A DNA stretch of 64,000 nt from Methylobacterium terrae (GCF_003173755.1 NZ_CP029553.1:2740501-2804500); one strand, 5' to 3'; positions 1 through 10,177 are shown, counted from the first letter of the stretch. The notes: generated by a model not told the origin, from the sequence alone. Program-made: numbers and translations.

Positions 1-93
1 GGGGAGATCATGACCATGCCGGGCCTGCCGAAGGTGCCGGCGGCCGAGGGCATCCACCTCGACGCCGAGGGGCGGATCGAGGGCCTGTTCTGA
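1..93 (+). CDS. fhs: Formate-tetrahydrofolate ligase, C-terminal end (partial)
   Basis: Only the last 30 codons are in the window, read in the frame that starts at base 1. They end in [18 protein letters not shown], an aspartate-containing stretch and a terminal GLF. This tail is characteristic of formate-tetrahydrofolate ligase (ATP + formate + H4F to 10-formyl-H4F), a key C1 enzyme in methylotrophs (often called ftfL there). The gene begins upstream of the window. It converges on gpsA with 24 bp between the two stop codons. The identification rests on the strongly conserved tail only. Confidence 0.88.
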   Translation, partial: GEIMTMPGLPKVPAAEGIHLDAEGRIEGLF

Positions 94-117
94 GGCCGCA
101 CGCGGGCGCCGGCCCGC

Positions 118-1113
118 TCAGGCCTCGGCCCTGAGCGGCCGGCCGAGCAGGTCGGCGATCGCCGCATCGAGGCTGACCGCGCCGGTCAGGAGCGCGGCCA
201 CCGCCTCGGCCACCGGCATCTCGACCCCGCGGCGGCGCGCGAGGGCCACCAGCCCCTGCGCGGTGAGCGCGCCCTCGGCGAGCTTGCCGCCGGAGGCCTC
301 CTCGAGGCTCGCGCCTCTCCCCAGGCGCTCGCCGAAGGCGAAGTTGCGCGACTGCGCCGAGGCGGCGCTGAGCACGAGGTCGCCGAGGCCCGACAGCCCC
401 ATCAGGGTCTCGGGCCGGGCGTCCCAGGCGCGGGCGAAGCGCATCAGCTCGGCGAAGCTGCGGGCGACGAGCGCCGCCCGGGCGCTCTCGCCGAGGCCCC
501 GGCCGATCGCCGCCCCGCAGGCGATGGCGAGCACGTTCTTGGCCGCCCCGCCGATCTCGACCCCGCGCGGATCGGTGCCGTGATAGACCCTGAAGGTCGG
601 CCCCGACAGGGCCGCGGCGAGGCGCGCGGCCAGCGCGCCGTCGCGGCTCGCCAGCGTCACGGCGGTGGGCAGGCCCCGGGCGACGTCCGCCGCGAAACTC
701 GGGCCCGACAGCACCGCGACGGCCGCGCCCGGCGCGGCCTCTCCCGCCACGTCGGTCAGGAAGGCGTCGGTGCCGCGCTCGATGCCCTTCGCGCACAGGA
801 TCAGTGCCGCCTCCGGCCGCAGGTGCGGGTGCAGGGCGCCGAGCACGCTCCGCAGCGTCTGGGCCGGCGTCACCACCAGCACCGCCTCGGCCTCGCCGAG
901 ATCGGTCGCCGCCGCGGTCGGGCGCACGCCCGCATGCAGCCTCACCCCGGGGAGATGGCGGGCATTCTCGCGCGTGCGGGCCATGGCGGCGGCGCCCTCC
1001 GCGTCGCGCATCCACAGTACCACCGGGCGCGGAGCCGCGGCGGCGGCGGCGTTGGCGAGCGCCGTGCCCCAGGCCCCGCCGCCCAGGACCGCGATCGGGC
1101 CGATGGTGGTCAT
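118..1113 (-). CDS. gpsA: Glycerol-3-phosphate dehydrogenase [NAD(P)+]
   Basis: A 331-residue protein, the usual GpsA length. It reduces dihydroxyacetone phosphate to sn-glycerol 3-phosphate for phospholipid synthesis in the cytosol. The N-terminus carries the Rossmann motif GGGAWG at residues 11-16. K109 lies in the CAKG motif, and the catalytic lysine is K192 in GAAKNVLAIACG. The ATG at 1113 begins [13 protein letters not shown]; the longer open frame upstream reads through the acetyltransferase gene and was discarded. This start overlaps the stop of the acetyltransferase gene by one base, so translation is probably coupled. It is the third gene of a tsaD-GNAT-gpsA unit. Confidence 0.95.
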   Translation of the reverse strand: MTTIGPIAVLGGGAWGTALANAAAAAAPRPVVLWMRDAEGAAAMARTRENARHLPGVRLHAGVRPTAAATDLGEAEAVLVVTPAQTLRSVLGALHPHLRPEAALILCAKGIERGTDAFLTDVAGEAAPGAAVAVLSGPSFAADVARGLPTAVTLASRDGALAARLAAALSGPTFRVYHGTDPRGVEIGGAAKNVLAIACGAAIGRGLGESARAALVARSFAELMRFARAWDARPETLMGLSGLGDLVLSAASAQSRNFAFGERLGRGASLEEASGGKLAEGALTAQGLVALARRRGVEMPVAEAVAALLTGAVSLDAAIADLLGRPLRAEA

Positions 1114-1994
1114 CAGAAGCTCCTCATCGCGAAATCCGCCGCCGCCAGCCGGTACAACCGGTGCGGCCGCAAGCGATGCCCCTCGGGCAGGCCCGGATGG
1201 TCGAACCCGCCGACCTCGCTCATCCCGAGCCGCTCCATCACCCGGCGCGAGGGGGTGTTGCTCTCCGCCGTGCAGGCGACGACCTCGGCGAGCGCGCAGC
1301 GGGAGAAGGCGTCGGCCAGCGCCAGGCGGGCGCCGCGCACGGCAAAACCCCGGCCCCAGGCGGGCCGGGCGAGCCGCCAGCCGATCTCGACGAGGCCGGT
1401 CTCCCGCCCGAGCAGGTCGCCGAGCGGCAGCGGCCGGGCCGGACGCCAGCAGCCGACGAAGCCGCAGAACCCCTCCGGCGCCTCGACGGCCCAGGGGCCG
1501 AACCCGTCCTCCTCGAAGCGCCGGTCGAGCGCCCGGGCCTCGGCCTGGCTCTCGCGGGCGGTCTTCGGCGCGGGAAAGTAGCGCATCACCTCGGGGTCGG
1601 CGCAGAGCGCCGCGAACGGCGCGTCGTCGGAGAGCTGCCAGCGCCGCAAGGCGAAGTTCTCGCCGGTCAGGCGGGCCGGCGCCGGCGGCACCGGGCGCTT
1701 GCGCCGCCACAGGAGCGAGCGGTGGTTGAGCGCCGCGAGGTCCTGGCGGCCGGCCAGCACCGCCTCGCCGAGGCTCACCGCGAGCGCCAGGCGCTCGGGC
1801 GGCATGTTGGCCCAGGCCGGCGGGGCGACGCTCTCGCGCCAGGGCCCGCCGCAGGCATTGTCGAGCAGGATGCGGGCGAAGCAGTGGTTGCGCGAGACCG
1901 GCCAGTCCGGACGCGCCCGCGCCGCCTCCGGCAGGCGCTCGTCGACCAGGGCCCGCCAGCGGCGCTGCTGCGCCTCGGCCTCGGCGGGAGTCAT
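1113..1994 (-). CDS. GNAT family N-acetyltransferase with N-terminal extension
   Basis: 293 residues. The first ~105 residues are an unassigned helical-looking extension ([19 protein letters not shown] near residues 32-50). The rest is a GNAT fold of the RimJ/RimL-like type: [18 protein letters not shown] starts the domain, [14 protein letters not shown] matches the acetyl-CoA-binding segment, and [13 protein letters not shown] is the characteristic last helix. The ATG at 1994 overlaps the tsaD stop (ATGA), which decides the start. The substrate is unknown. Its position between tsaD and gpsA suggests cotranscription with essential genes rather than a shared pathway. Confidence 0.8.
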   Translation of the reverse strand: MTPAEAEAQQRRWRALVDERLPEAARARPDWPVSRNHCFARILLDNACGGPWRESVAPPAWANMPPERLALAVSLGEAVLAGRQDLAALNHRSLLWRRKRPVPPAPARLTGENFALRRWQLSDDAPFAALCADPEVMRYFPAPKTARESQAEARALDRRFEEDGFGPWAVEAPEGFCGFVGCWRPARPLPLGDLLGRETGLVEIGWRLARPAWGRGFAVRGARLALADAFSRCALAEVVACTAESNTPSRRVMERLGMSEVGGFDHPGLPEGHRLRPHRLYRLAAADFAMRSF

Positions 1995-3070
1995 CCGACG
2001 GTTGCGCCGTCGGCCGTGGCTGCATCCCGGGGAGCGTCCTTCGCCTGGGCGAAGGGCCAGCGCGGCCGGGCCGGCGCCGTGATGTCGTCGGTCAGGCCGA
2101 GCCGCAGGCGCTCGATGCCGGCCCAGGCGATCATCGCGCCGTTGTCGCCGCAGAGCGGCAGGGGCGGGGCGACGAGCGGCAGCCCGGCCTCGCCGGCCTG
2201 GTGGGCGAGCGCCCGGCGCAGGGCGCCGTTCGCCGCGACGCCGCCGGCCGCCACGAGCGCGGTCGGATGGCCGGCGACGGCGCCGAAATCGCGAAGCGCC
2301 ACCCGCACCCGGTCGACCACCACGTCGACGACGGCGGCCTGGAAGCCCGCGCAGAGGTCGGCGACGTCCTGGTTGGTGAGGGGCGCGATGCGCTCGGCCT
2401 CGATCCGCAGGGCCGTCTTGAGGCCGGACAGGGAGAAGTTGGGCTCGCGCCGTCCGAGCATCGGCCGGGGCAGGGCGAAGCGCTCCGGGTTGCCGCTCTC
2501 GGCCGCGCGCTCGACCTCCGGCCCGCCCGGATAGGCGAGGCCCAGGAGCTTCGCCACCTTGTCGAAGGCCTCGCCGATGGCGTCGTCGATGGTGCCGCCG
2601 AGGCGCACGTACTCGCCGACGCCCTTCACGGCGACGAGCTGGGTGTGGCCGCCGGAGGCGAGCAGCAGCAGGTACGGGAAGGCGAGGCCGTCGGTGAGCC
2701 GCGCGGTGAGGGCGTGGGCCTCGAGGTGGTTGACCGCCACGAGGGGCTTTCGCGCGACCAGCGCCAGGGTCTTGCCGGTGACGAGGCCGACCAGCACGCC
2801 GCCGATCAGCCCGGGCCCGGCCGCGACCGCGATGCCGTCGAGGTCCGGGAGCCCGACATTCGCGTTCGACAGCGCCCGGGCGACCAGCCGGTCGAGCACC
2901 TCGACATGGGCGCGGGCCGCGATCTCCGGCACCACCCCGCCATAGGCGGCGTGCTCGGCGATCTGGCTCAGCACCTCGTTGGAGCGGATCTCGCCGCGCC
3001 CGTCCTCGCCCACCGCCACGATCGCGGCCGCGGTCTCGTCGCAGGTGGTCTCGATCCCGAGGACGTTCAT
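1991..3070 (-). CDS. tsaD: tRNA N6-adenosine threonylcarbamoyltransferase
   Basis: 359 residues. TsaD transfers threonylcarbamoyl to A37 of tRNAs that read ANN codons, acting with TsaB and TsaE in the cytosol. The N-terminus [14 protein letters not shown] is the ASKHA nucleotide-binding start. The iron-binding HLEAH motif gives H115 and H119. GGHTQL and a late [10 protein letters not shown] stretch are also typical. The ATG at 3070 was chosen because the family starts at this motif. The gene is divergent from hemD (121 bp apart) and heads the tsaD-GNAT-gpsA unit, overlapping the next gene by 4 bp. Confidence 0.96.
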   Translation of the reverse strand: MNVLGIETTCDETAAAIVAVGEDGRGEIRSNEVLSQIAEHAAYGGVVPEIAARAHVEVLDRLVARALSNANVGLPDLDGIAVAAGPGLIGGVLVGLVTGKTLALVARKPLVAVNHLEAHALTARLTDGLAFPYLLLLASGGHTQLVAVKGVGEYVRLGGTIDDAIGEAFDKVAKLLGLAYPGGPEVERAAESGNPERFALPRPMLGRREPNFSLSGLKTALRIEAERIAPLTNQDVADLCAGFQAAVVDVVVDRVRVALRDFGAVAGHPTALVAAGGVAANGALRRALAHQAGEAGLPLVAPPLPLCGDNGAMIAWAGIERLRLGLTDDITAPARPRWPFAQAKDAPRDAATADGATVG

Positions 3071-3191
3071 GGAAGGGTGGTCTCGCGAGGGGGCTGGCAC
3101 GCCGCGCGGCGGCCGGTATGGTGCCCCAGATAACCCGCCGACGCGAGGCGGGCCAGGGGGGCCGGAGCGGCCGCATGGCGGGGGAGGGCGC

Positions 3192-3977
3192 GTGACGCGG
3201 GCGACGGGATGCGGGACCGCCTTGCGCGTGTGGGTCGCCCGGCCGCTGCCGGCCGGCGCGCGCACGGCCGAGCGCGTCGCAGGCCTCGGCCACCGCCCGC
3301 TCCTCGCCCCCGTGCTCGACCTCGCCCCGAGCGGCGCGCCGCCGCCCGTCGGTCCCTTCGACGCCCTGGTGCTGACGAGCGCGAGCGCGGTGCCGGCGGT
3401 GGCGGGCTCGCCCCTCGCCGGCCTGCCGGCCTACTGCGTCGGAGGACGCACCGCCGCCGCCGCGAAGGCGGCGGGCTTAAGGCCCGTCCACGAGGCCGGG
3501 GGCGACGCCCGGGCCCTGGCCGCGCTGATCGGCGCCGCCCTGCCGCGGGGCGCGCGCCTCGTCCACGCCGCCGGGCGCGAGCGCAAGGACGAGCCCGCGG
3601 CGACGCTCGGGGCCCGGGGCTACCGGCTGACGGTCTGGGTCGCCTACGCGGCCCGCCCCCTGCCGGTCCTGCCGGAGCCCGTGGCCGCGGCCCTGGCGGA
3701 GGACGGAATCGACGCCGCCCTGCACTATTCCCGCCGCAGCGCCGCGACGGCGCTCGGGCTCGCCCGGGCGGCGGGACGGGAGGACGCCTTTCGACGCGTG
3801 GCGCATCATTGCCTGTCGGCGGATGTGGCCGCCCCCCTGGTCGCGGCCGGGGTCCCATCCCATGTGGTCGCGGCGCGGCCGGACGAGGAGACGCTCCTCG
3901 CCGGCCTCGGCCCCGTCCTTTCGAACAGTAACGCAGAGACCTCGCCGGGCCTTCGCCCTGGCCTGGAGCGATGCTAA
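3192..3977 (+). CDS. hemD: Uroporphyrinogen-III synthase
   Basis: 261 residues. HemD cyclises hydroxymethylbilane to uroporphyrinogen III in tetrapyrrole synthesis. The protein shows the loosely conserved two-lobe layout: [18 protein letters not shown] at the start, [15 protein letters not shown] (the S/T-S-xN-like loop), [16 protein letters not shown], and [17 protein letters not shown] in the second lobe. The start is a GTG at 3192 just after GGGGAGGGCGC, a usable ribosome site. It is followed by the mitofilin-like gene and hemY, an order common in Rhizobiales. The usual upstream neighbour hemC is not here. HemD sequences diverge strongly, so context contributes to this call. Confidence 0.85.
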   Translation: MTRATGCGTALRVWVARPLPAGARTAERVAGLGHRPLLAPVLDLAPSGAPPPVGPFDALVLTSASAVPAVAGSPLAGLPAYCVGGRTAAAAKAAGLRPVHEAGGDARALAALIGAALPRGARLVHAAGRERKDEPAATLGARGYRLTVWVAYAARPLPVLPEPVAAALAEDGIDAALHYSRRSAATALGLARAAGREDAFRRVAHHCLSADVAAPLVAAGVPSHVVAARPDEETLLAGLGPVLSNSNAETSPGLRPGLERC

Positions 3978-4101
3978 GGGACGATGAAGCAGCGCGCGGC
4001 CCGGGCGGGATCCTGCCCCGCGGCCGCGCTCCCGCCGCGCCGATCGGGCCCGCCTTCCGGCGGGCTCACGGCCCGGCATCGAGAGGTGAGGATCTCCGGC
4101 C

Positions 4102-6498
4102 GTGACCCCATCCGACAAGGACCAGAAGGACTCGCGCAACCGCCCCGGCGGGCGCGGCGGCAACCCGGCGGATGGGCCGATCCTCGACCTGAAGGCCACC
4201 CGCGTCCCCGACGCGCCCAAGGCCGAGCCGGGCAAGGCCGAGCCGACGAAGGCCGAGCCGGGCAAGCCGGGTCAGGGTCCGGACGCGAAGCCGGAAGCCA
4301 CCGGCGCGCAGGCCGGCAAGATCGAGCCCGGCAAGATCGAACCCGGCAAGCCCGCGTCGCCCGCCGCCGCGGCCGTGAAGCCCGGCGATCCGGTGAAGGC
4401 CGCCGAGGTGAAGCCGGGCGGTGTTCCGGCCGGCGCCGCGATTCCGGCCGGCGGTACGGCGGCGAAACCCGCCGAGTCCCCGCGGCCCGGGGCCACGGGC
4501 GCGACCGGCGCCGCCTCCACCCCGTCGCCGATGTCCGGCGCGACCGGCTCGGCGTCCCGGCCGCTCGGCGGCGCCCCGACGCCGGCCGTCGGCGCGACGG
4601 CGACGACCGCGGCCTCGAAGCCCGGGGAAGCCAAGCCCGGGGAAGCCAAGCCCGGTGAGGTCAAGCCCGGCGCGCCGTCCTCCGTGATCGCCTCCACCAC
4701 CGGGCCGGTCGCCTCCGCGACGCCGTCCCCGACCGGTGCCGCGAAGCCGACGACCGGACCGGTGGCGACGGGACCGGGCAGCGGCCCGCTCAAGGTCGGC
4801 GACGCCAAACCCACCGACGTCAAGCCCGTCACCCCGGCGACCGCGGCGCCCGGCACCAAGCCGCCCGAGGCGGGCAAGGCTCCGGACGCGAAGTCGCCCG
4901 CGGCCGGCACCGGCGCGACGACGGGGGCCGCCTCGGCGGGCTCCGGCCCCAACCCGACGGCGACCGCCGCGGCGGCGGGTGCCGCTGCGGGCGCCAAGCT
5001 CTCGACCGTGCCGAAGACCGGACCGCAGGCCGGCCCGTCGACCGGTGCGACGTCGCCCAAGCCCGACGCGACCCGGACCGCGACACCGACCACGGTCGCG
5101 ACGCCGCAGGCCCGCTCCGGCGCCGGTTTTGGCTCGCTGCTCGCCGCCTCGCTCCTCGGCGGCGTGGTCGGCGCGGGCCTCCTCTACGGCGCGACGACCT
5201 ACGGCCCGGCCTACGGCATCAACCTGCCGAAGCCCGAGGCGCCGCAGGGCGAAGTGTCCGGCACCGTGCCGCTGGAGCAGCGCCTGGCCGACCTCGCTCC
5301 GCGCGACAGCGTCCAGGCCCTCGACCGGCGGATCGCGTCACTCGAGACGACCCTGCGCCCCCTGCCCGACGCGGTGCGCGCGGCCGACGCCGCCGCCAAG
5401 GCGGCGAGCCAGCGCGCCGACGAGGCCCTGCGCAAGGCGGACGCCGCGCCCGCTCAGGGTACCGGCCAGCCGGCGCCCGCCGCTCAGTCGCAGAATCAGG
5501 CCGCCAGCCCGGCCGCCGGCCTCGACCCGGCCCGCCTCCAGGGCATCGAGAAGCAGCTCGCCGACCTCCAGGGTCGCGCGGGCGGGGGCGATGCCGGCCT
5601 GCGCCAGCGGGTCGACGGCCTCGCCCAGGCGGTCACCGCGCTCCAGGGCCGCGGCGACGGCGCCGACCTGCGCGGCCGCCTCGACGGGCTCGACAAGGGG
5701 CTGAAGGCGCTGCAGGCCGATCTCGGCACCCGGGCGGCGGCGGACGAGCAGGCCGACAAGGCGCTCGGCCAGCGCCTCGACGAGCTGCGTCAGGCCCTCG
5801 ACACCCGGGCGAAGGCCGCCGACCAGCGCTTCGACGGGCTGCAGCAGGCGCTCGACACCCGCAACAAGACCGTCGACCAGCGCCTCGCCGATCTGGCCAA
5901 GGCGGTCGAGGGCCGGGCCGAGGCCGGCAGCGTCCAGGCGGCCCTGCGGGTCGTGGCCTCCGACCGGATCGCGAGCGCACTCGCCTCCGGCGCGCCCTAC
6001 GCCGACGCGCTCGCGACCTTGAAGCAGCTCGATCCCGGCCAGGCCGGGGCGCTCGCGCCGCTGGAGCCCTTCGCCCAGAACGGCGCGCCGACCGCCGCGG
6101 CGCTCGCCCAGAGCTTCCAGCCCGTCGCCGCCAAGCTGAACGCGGCGGCGCTCGCCGCCCGCCAGCGGGCGGTGGCGGAGCGCGGCAGCATCGCCGACCG
6201 GCTGACCAGCATGGCGGAGTCGATCGTCTCGGTGAAGAAGGTCGGAGCCGAGGGCGCCGCCCCGGCGGCCGGCAACGCCGCCGATCCGACCGAGGCCGGG
6301 GTGGCGAAGATCCAGGACGCGCTCGCCCGCGGCGCAGTGGCGGAGGCTGCCCAGGCCTTCGACGCCCTGCCGGAGCAGGCCCGCAAGGAGGCCGGCGATT
6401 TCGGCCAGCGCCTGAAGGCGCGCGCCGCCGCCGGCGAGGCCGCCAGGGCGCGCCTAGCCGCCTCCTTCGCGGCGATCCAGGGTCCGGCGACCCGCTGA
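4102..6498 (+). CDS. Mitofilin-like (COG4223) inner-membrane protein
   Basis: 798 residues. The first ~340 are low-complexity Pro/Ala/Lys/Gly/Thr sequence with repeated KPGE/KPGD and AEPGK units. A single transmembrane segment follows at about residues 343-369 (SLLAASLLGGVVGAGLLYGA). Then come a long coiled-coil region (about 390-620, many LDGL/LDTR/QRLD repeats) and a C-terminal helical domain. This is the plan of alphaproteobacterial mitofilin homologues, which sit beside hem genes and are thought to shape intracytoplasmic membranes. The start is a GTG at 4102 behind GAGAGGTGAGGAT. The disordered N-terminal part is unusually long, possibly expanded by repeat slippage. The exact role is inferred from family and context. 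Confidence 0.82.
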   Translation: MTPSDKDQKDSRNRPGGRGGNPADGPILDLKATRVPDAPKAEPGKAEPTKAEPGKPGQGPDAKPEATGAQAGKIEPGKIEPGKPASPAAAAVKPGDPVKAAEVKPGGVPAGAAIPAGGTAAKPAESPRPGATGATGAASTPSPMSGATGSASRPLGGAPTPAVGATATTAASKPGEAKPGEAKPGEVKPGAPSSVIASTTGPVASATPSPTGAAKPTTGPVATGPGSGPLKVGDAKPTDVKPVTPATAAPGTKPPEAGKAPDAKSPAAGTGATTGAASAGSGPNPTATAAAAGAAAGAKLSTVPKTGPQAGPSTGATSPKPDATRTATPTTVATPQARSGAGFGSLLAASLLGGVVGAGLLYGATTYGPAYGINLPKPEAPQGEVSGTVPLEQRLADLAPRDSVQALDRRIASLETTLRPLPDAVRAADAAAKAASQRADEALRKADAAPAQGTGQPAPAAQSQNQAASPAAGLDPARLQGIEKQLADLQGRAGGGDAGLRQRVDGLAQAVTALQGRGDGADLRGRLDGLDKGLKALQADLGTRAAADEQADKALGQRLDELRQALDTRAKAADQRFDGLQQALDTRNKTVDQRLADLAKAVEGRAEAGSVQAALRVVASDRIASALASGAPYADALATLKQLDPGQAGALAPLEPFAQNGAPTAAALAQSFQPVAAKLNAAALAARQRAVAERGSIADRLTSMAESIVSVKKVGAEGAAPAAGNAADPTEAGVAKIQDALARGAVAEAAQAFDALPEQARKEAGDFGQRLKARAAAGEAARARLAASFAAIQGPATR

Positions 6499-6508
6499 CG
6501 CTCAGGCC

Positions 6509-6542
6509 GCGGCCGCCCGTCCGGGCGGCCGCCCTTCGTTTT
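6509..6542 (+). terminator. Rho-independent terminator after mitofilin-like gene
   Basis: A perfect 11-bp GC stem (6509-6519 with 6522-6532, 2-nt loop) is followed by CCTTCGTTTT. The hairpin plus T-run fits an intrinsic terminator. It implies that hemY, 70 bp on, has its own promoter or depends on read-through. Confidence 0.7.
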
Positions 6543-6611
6543 CCGGGGCTCGCTCGACGCCCCCTCGCGCGCCCGTGAGCGGCAGCGCGGCTTTCTGGAG
6601 TTGATGGACAG

Positions 6612-8084
6612 ATGTGGCGCGCACTCGCCTTCCTGGCTCTCCTCGCCCTCGCCGCCTACGGGGCGGTGTGGCTCGCCGACCGGCCCGGCGTGGTCACCGT
6701 GACCTGGGGCGGCTACGAGCTGGCGACCAGCCTCGCGGCGGCACTGGTCGGCGTGATGGTGCTGGCCGTGGTGCTCGGCTTCGTCTGGGCCTTCGCCCGC
6801 GGCATCCTGAACCTGCCCGAGCGGCTCACCCTGTCGAGCCGGCGCCGGCGCCAGGAGCGGGGCTACAACGCGCTGTCGCGCGGCATGGTGGCGGTGGGCT
6901 CCGGCGACCCGATCGCGGCGCGCCGGCTGGCCGGCGAGGCCGAGCGCCTGCTCGGGCCCGAGCCGCTCGCCCTGCTGCTGACCGCCCAGGCCGCCCAGAT
7001 CTCCGGCGACCGCGCCGGGGCCGAGCGCGCCTTCCGGCGCATGGTCGACGATCCCGAGACCCGGGTGCTCGGCCTGCGCGGCCTGTTCGTCGAGGCGCGG
7101 CGCCAGGACGACGAGAGCACCGCCCGGGCCTACGCCCTGGAGGCCTCCCGGCTCGCCCCGAGCGTGACCTGGGCCAACGAAGCGGTGATGGAGGGCCAGT
7201 GTGCCGACCGCGACTGGTCGGGGGCACTTGACACCGTCTCGCGCCGCGCGAGCCTCGGCCTCTCCGACAAGGCGGCGATGCGGCGCCAGCGCGCGGTGCT
7301 GCTGACGGCGAGCGCCCTCGACCTCGAGGCCGGCGACCCGGAGCGGGCGCTCGCCCAGGCCCGGGAGGCGGTGAAGCTCGCCCCCGACCTGGTGCCGGCG
7401 GCGGCGGTGGCCGGGCGCCTGTTCGCCCGCCGCGGCGACCTCAAGCGAGGCGCCAAGGTAGTGGAAGCGGCCTGGCGCGCCAACCCGCACCCGGACCTCG
7501 CCCGGGTCTACCTCGACCTGCGCACCGGTGACTCGAGCCGCGACCGGCTGGCCCGCGCCGAGACCCTGGCCCGGGTCTCGTCCTGGCACCTCGAATCCCG
7601 CTTCGCCATCGCCCGCGCGGCCCTCGACGCCCGCGAGTTCGGCCGCGCCCGCGACGTGCTGGCGCCGCTGCTGGCCGACCAGCCGACGGTGCGCGCCTAC
7701 GACCTGATGGCCGAGATCGAGGAGGCTGAGCACGGCGCCCAATCCGGCAAGGCCCGCGAGTGGCAGGCCCGCGCCGCCCGCGCCCCGCGCGATCCGGCCT
7801 GGTGCGCCGACGGCCTCGTCACCGACCGCTGGGCACCGATCTCGCCCGTCAGCGGCCGCCTCGACGCCTTCGTCTGGCAGACCCCGCCGGACCTGCTCGG
7901 CCGCGCCCACGGCACGGCGCACGAGGGCGAGCCGGCCGCCGCGCCGGGCGCACTCAACGGCGCCGCGCCGGCCCCGAAGGCCGGCGGCGTGACAACCATC
8001 AACACGCTGCCTTCCGGAACCGTGAGCCCGGCGGTGGTGCCGGTGCCGGTGAAGGTGCCGGAAGTCGTCGGCCCCGGGCGGTGA
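6612..8084 (+). CDS. hemY: HemY-type TPR membrane protein
   Basis: 490 residues. Two transmembrane helices lie near the N-terminus (about 1-22 and 38-64), separated by VTVTWGGYELATS. After them come NLPERLTLSSRRRRQERGYNAL and a cytoplasmic TPR-like helical array (residues ~85-400). This is the proteobacterial HemY family encoded with hemD (the porphyrin-pathway HemY of E. coli, not protoporphyrinogen oxidase). The C-terminus is Pro/Ala-rich. The ATG at 6612 is preceded by TCTGGAGTTGATGGACAG, which contains a GGAG. The role in heme biosynthesis is poorly defined and is assigned by gene order. Confidence 0.88.
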   Translation: MWRALAFLALLALAAYGAVWLADRPGVVTVTWGGYELATSLAAALVGVMVLAVVLGFVWAFARGILNLPERLTLSSRRRRQERGYNALSRGMVAVGSGDPIAARRLAGEAERLLGPEPLALLLTAQAAQISGDRAGAERAFRRMVDDPETRVLGLRGLFVEARRQDDESTARAYALEASRLAPSVTWANEAVMEGQCADRDWSGALDTVSRRASLGLSDKAAMRRQRAVLLTASALDLEAGDPERALAQAREAVKLAPDLVPAAAVAGRLFARRGDLKRGAKVVEAAWRANPHPDLARVYLDLRTGDSSRDRLARAETLARVSSWHLESRFAIARAALDAREFGRARDVLAPLLADQPTVRAYDLMAEIEEAEHGAQSGKAREWQARAARAPRDPAWCADGLVTDRWAPISPVSGRLDAFVWQTPPDLLGRAHGTAHEGEPAAAPGALNGAAPAPKAGGVTTINTLPSGTVSPAVVPVPVKVPEVVGPGR

Positions 8085-8125
8085 GGGTGCGGCGGAGGTT
8101 TCTCCGCCGGAACCGACCGTCTTCG

Positions 8126-8264
8126 CATCATTCCGGGGCCGCGCAGCGGAGCCCGGAATCCCGGCGCGCAGGTCGCAGACGATAGAACGGAACGCTCACG
8201 ACGTGTTCCGGCCCGCTCCGCGGTTCTGGATCCCGGGCTCCGCCGCGCGGGCCCGGGGACGACC
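8126..8264. repeat. Interspersed inverted repeat pair
   Basis: Two related ~35-40 bp units lie in opposite orientation at 8126-8161 and 8224-8264, with the shared core CCGGGCTCCGC-N-GCG-N-CCCGG. They flank a ~60-bp spacer in the hemY/ABC-transporter intergenic region. Degenerate copies of the same core are at 40148-40180 and 59567-59596. The layout suits a REP/BIME-like dispersed element between convergent genes. A short hairpin (8091-8108) just after hemY may end transcription there. Confidence 0.6.
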
Positions 8265-8301
8265 CCGAGGGCATCAGGATCGTCGCACGGTCAAACGGCG
8301 C

Positions 8302-10167
8302 TCACGCCACCGCCGCGACGGCTGCCGACGCCTCCCATTCCGGCCCCCAGACCTGCACCACGTGACCGGGCGAGACCTCCCGGTACAGCCGCTCCGGCGG
8401 CACGTAGTCGACCGGGCGGATCGGGCTCTTGATCTCGTCGCTGCGCACGGCGTGGAGCTGGCGGCGGCGGCCCGGGTCGGGGACCGGCACGGCGGCGATC
8501 AGCTTCCTGGTGTAGGGGTGCTGGGGCGCACCGAAGATCGCCGCGCGGGGGCCGATCTCGACGATCTCGCCGAGATACATCACGGCGACCCGGTGGCTCA
8601 CCCGCTCCACCACCGCCATGTCGTGCGAGATGAACAGGTAGGCGAGGCCCAGCGACGCCTGGAGGTCGAGCATCAGGTTCACCACCTGCGCCTTCACCGA
8701 GACGTCGAGGGCCGAGACCGATTCGTCGGCGACGATCAGCCGGGGCTCCAGCGCCAGCGTGCGGGCGATGCAGATGCGCTGGCGCTGGCCGCCGGAGAAT
8801 TCGTGCGGGAAGCGGCTCGCCATCTCGGGCTTGAGGCCGACCCGGCGCAGCAGGTCGGCGGCGCGCTCGCGAGCCTCGCCCCGCGAGCACAGGCGGTTGA
8901 TCAGGAGCGGCTCGGCGACGGCGCTGCCGACGCTCATGCGCGGATCGAGGCTGGCGAAGGGATCCTGGAAGATCATCTGCATGCGCCGGCGCCGCGCCCG
9001 CAGGTCGGCGGGCGCCAGGCCGAGCACGTCCTCGCCGTCGAGGAGCACCGCGCCCGCGACCGGCTCGATCAGGCGCAGCACCGAGCGGCCGGTGGTGGAC
9101 TTGCCGCAGCCCGATTCGCCGACGAGGGCCAGAGTCTCGCCCTCGCGCACCGCGAAGGACACGTTCTCGACCGCGTGGACCCGGCCTCGCACCCGCGACA
9201 GCAGGCCGCCGCGGATGTCGAAGCGGGTGGTCAGCCCCTTCACCTCCAGCACCGGCCGCTCGCCCTCACGCACCGTGTCCGGCAGGGGCGGGGCGACTTC
9301 CGGCTCGCCGGTGGCGCGGTCGACGATCGGGAAGCGGGCCGGGTGCGGCTGCCCCGTCATCGCCCCGAGGGTCGGCACGGCGGCGAGCAGCGCGCGGCTG
9401 TAGGGATGGGCCGGGCGGCGGAAGATCTGCTCGGTCGCGCCGGTCTCGACGGCGCGCCCGTCGACCATCACCACGGTGCGGTCGGCGATCTCGGCCACCA
9501 CCCCCATGTCGTGGGTGATGAACAGGACCGACATGCCCTCCTCCTCCTGGAGGAGCTTGATGAGGTCGAGGATCTGGGCCTGGATGGTGACGTCCAGCGC
9601 CGTGGTCGGCTCGTCGGCGATGAGGAGCTTCGGCCGGCAGGCCAGCGCCATCGCGATCATCACACGCTGGCGCATGCCGCCGGAGAAGCGGTGGGGGTAG
9701 TCGTGCACCCGCGAGGCGGCGGCCGGGATCCGGACCTTGTCGAACAGCCGCACGGTCTCGGCGTCGGCTTGGGCCTGCGACATGCCGCGGTGAAGCCGCA
9801 GCGCCTCGCCGATCTGGAAGCCGACGGTGAGCACGGGGTTCAGGCTCGTCATCGGCTCCTGGAAGATCATCGCGACGTCGTCGCCGCGGATCCGCCGCAT
9901 CTCGGCGTCCGGCAGGCGCAGGAGGTCGCGGCCTTCGAGCAGCACGCGGCCGCCGGTCCGGGTCGCGTCGCGCGGGGTGAGCCGCATGATCGACATCGCG
10001 GTGACGCTCTTGCCGGAGCCCGATTCGCCGACGAGCGCGACGGTCTCCTTCGGGCCGATGTCGAACGAGACGCCGTGCACCACCGGGCGCCAGGCCTGCT
10101 CGGAGCGGAATGCGACGGTGAGGTCCTGGACCGAGAGGATCGGGGTGGTCGTGTTCGGGCTGGTCAT
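8302..10167 (-). CDS. Peptide-type ABC transporter, fused double ATPase
   Basis: 621 residues with two complete nucleotide-binding domains, like GsiA/YejF-type or fused DppD-DppF proteins. NBD1 (about 10-255) has Walker A GESGSGKS, signature FSGGMRQR and Walker B LLIADEP. NBD2 (about 300-560) has [16 protein letters not shown] and LIVADES. Each domain is followed by the oligopeptide-transporter C-terminal element ([24 protein letters not shown]). It is the last gene of a minus-strand operon of binding protein, permease, permease and ATPase, 10 bp after the permease gene. It energises import at the inner membrane. The substrate cannot be read from sequence. Confidence 0.93.
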   Translation of the reverse strand: MTSPNTTTPILSVQDLTVAFRSEQAWRPVVHGVSFDIGPKETVALVGESGSGKSVTAMSIMRLTPRDATRTGGRVLLEGRDLLRLPDAEMRRIRGDDVAMIFQEPMTSLNPVLTVGFQIGEALRLHRGMSQAQADAETVRLFDKVRIPAAASRVHDYPHRFSGGMRQRVMIAMALACRPKLLIADEPTTALDVTIQAQILDLIKLLQEEEGMSVLFITHDMGVVAEIADRTVVMVDGRAVETGATEQIFRRPAHPYSRALLAAVPTLGAMTGQPHPARFPIVDRATGEPEVAPPLPDTVREGERPVLEVKGLTTRFDIRGGLLSRVRGRVHAVENVSFAVREGETLALVGESGCGKSTTGRSVLRLIEPVAGAVLLDGEDVLGLAPADLRARRRRMQMIFQDPFASLDPRMSVGSAVAEPLLINRLCSRGEARERAADLLRRVGLKPEMASRFPHEFSGGQRQRICIARTLALEPRLIVADESVSALDVSVKAQVVNLMLDLQASLGLAYLFISHDMAVVERVSHRVAVMYLGEIVEIGPRAAIFGAPQHPYTRKLIAAVPVPDPGRRRQLHAVRSDEIKSPIRPVDYVPPERLYREVSPGHVVQVWGPEWEASAAVAAVA

Positions 10168-10177
10168 ACCGGCATCC

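Noticed and set aside
4102..5100. Repeated KPGE/AEPGK coding units considered as a CRISPR-like or satellite array
   Set aside because: Units are short, irregular and in frame with the mitofilin-like gene; they encode a disordered protein region.
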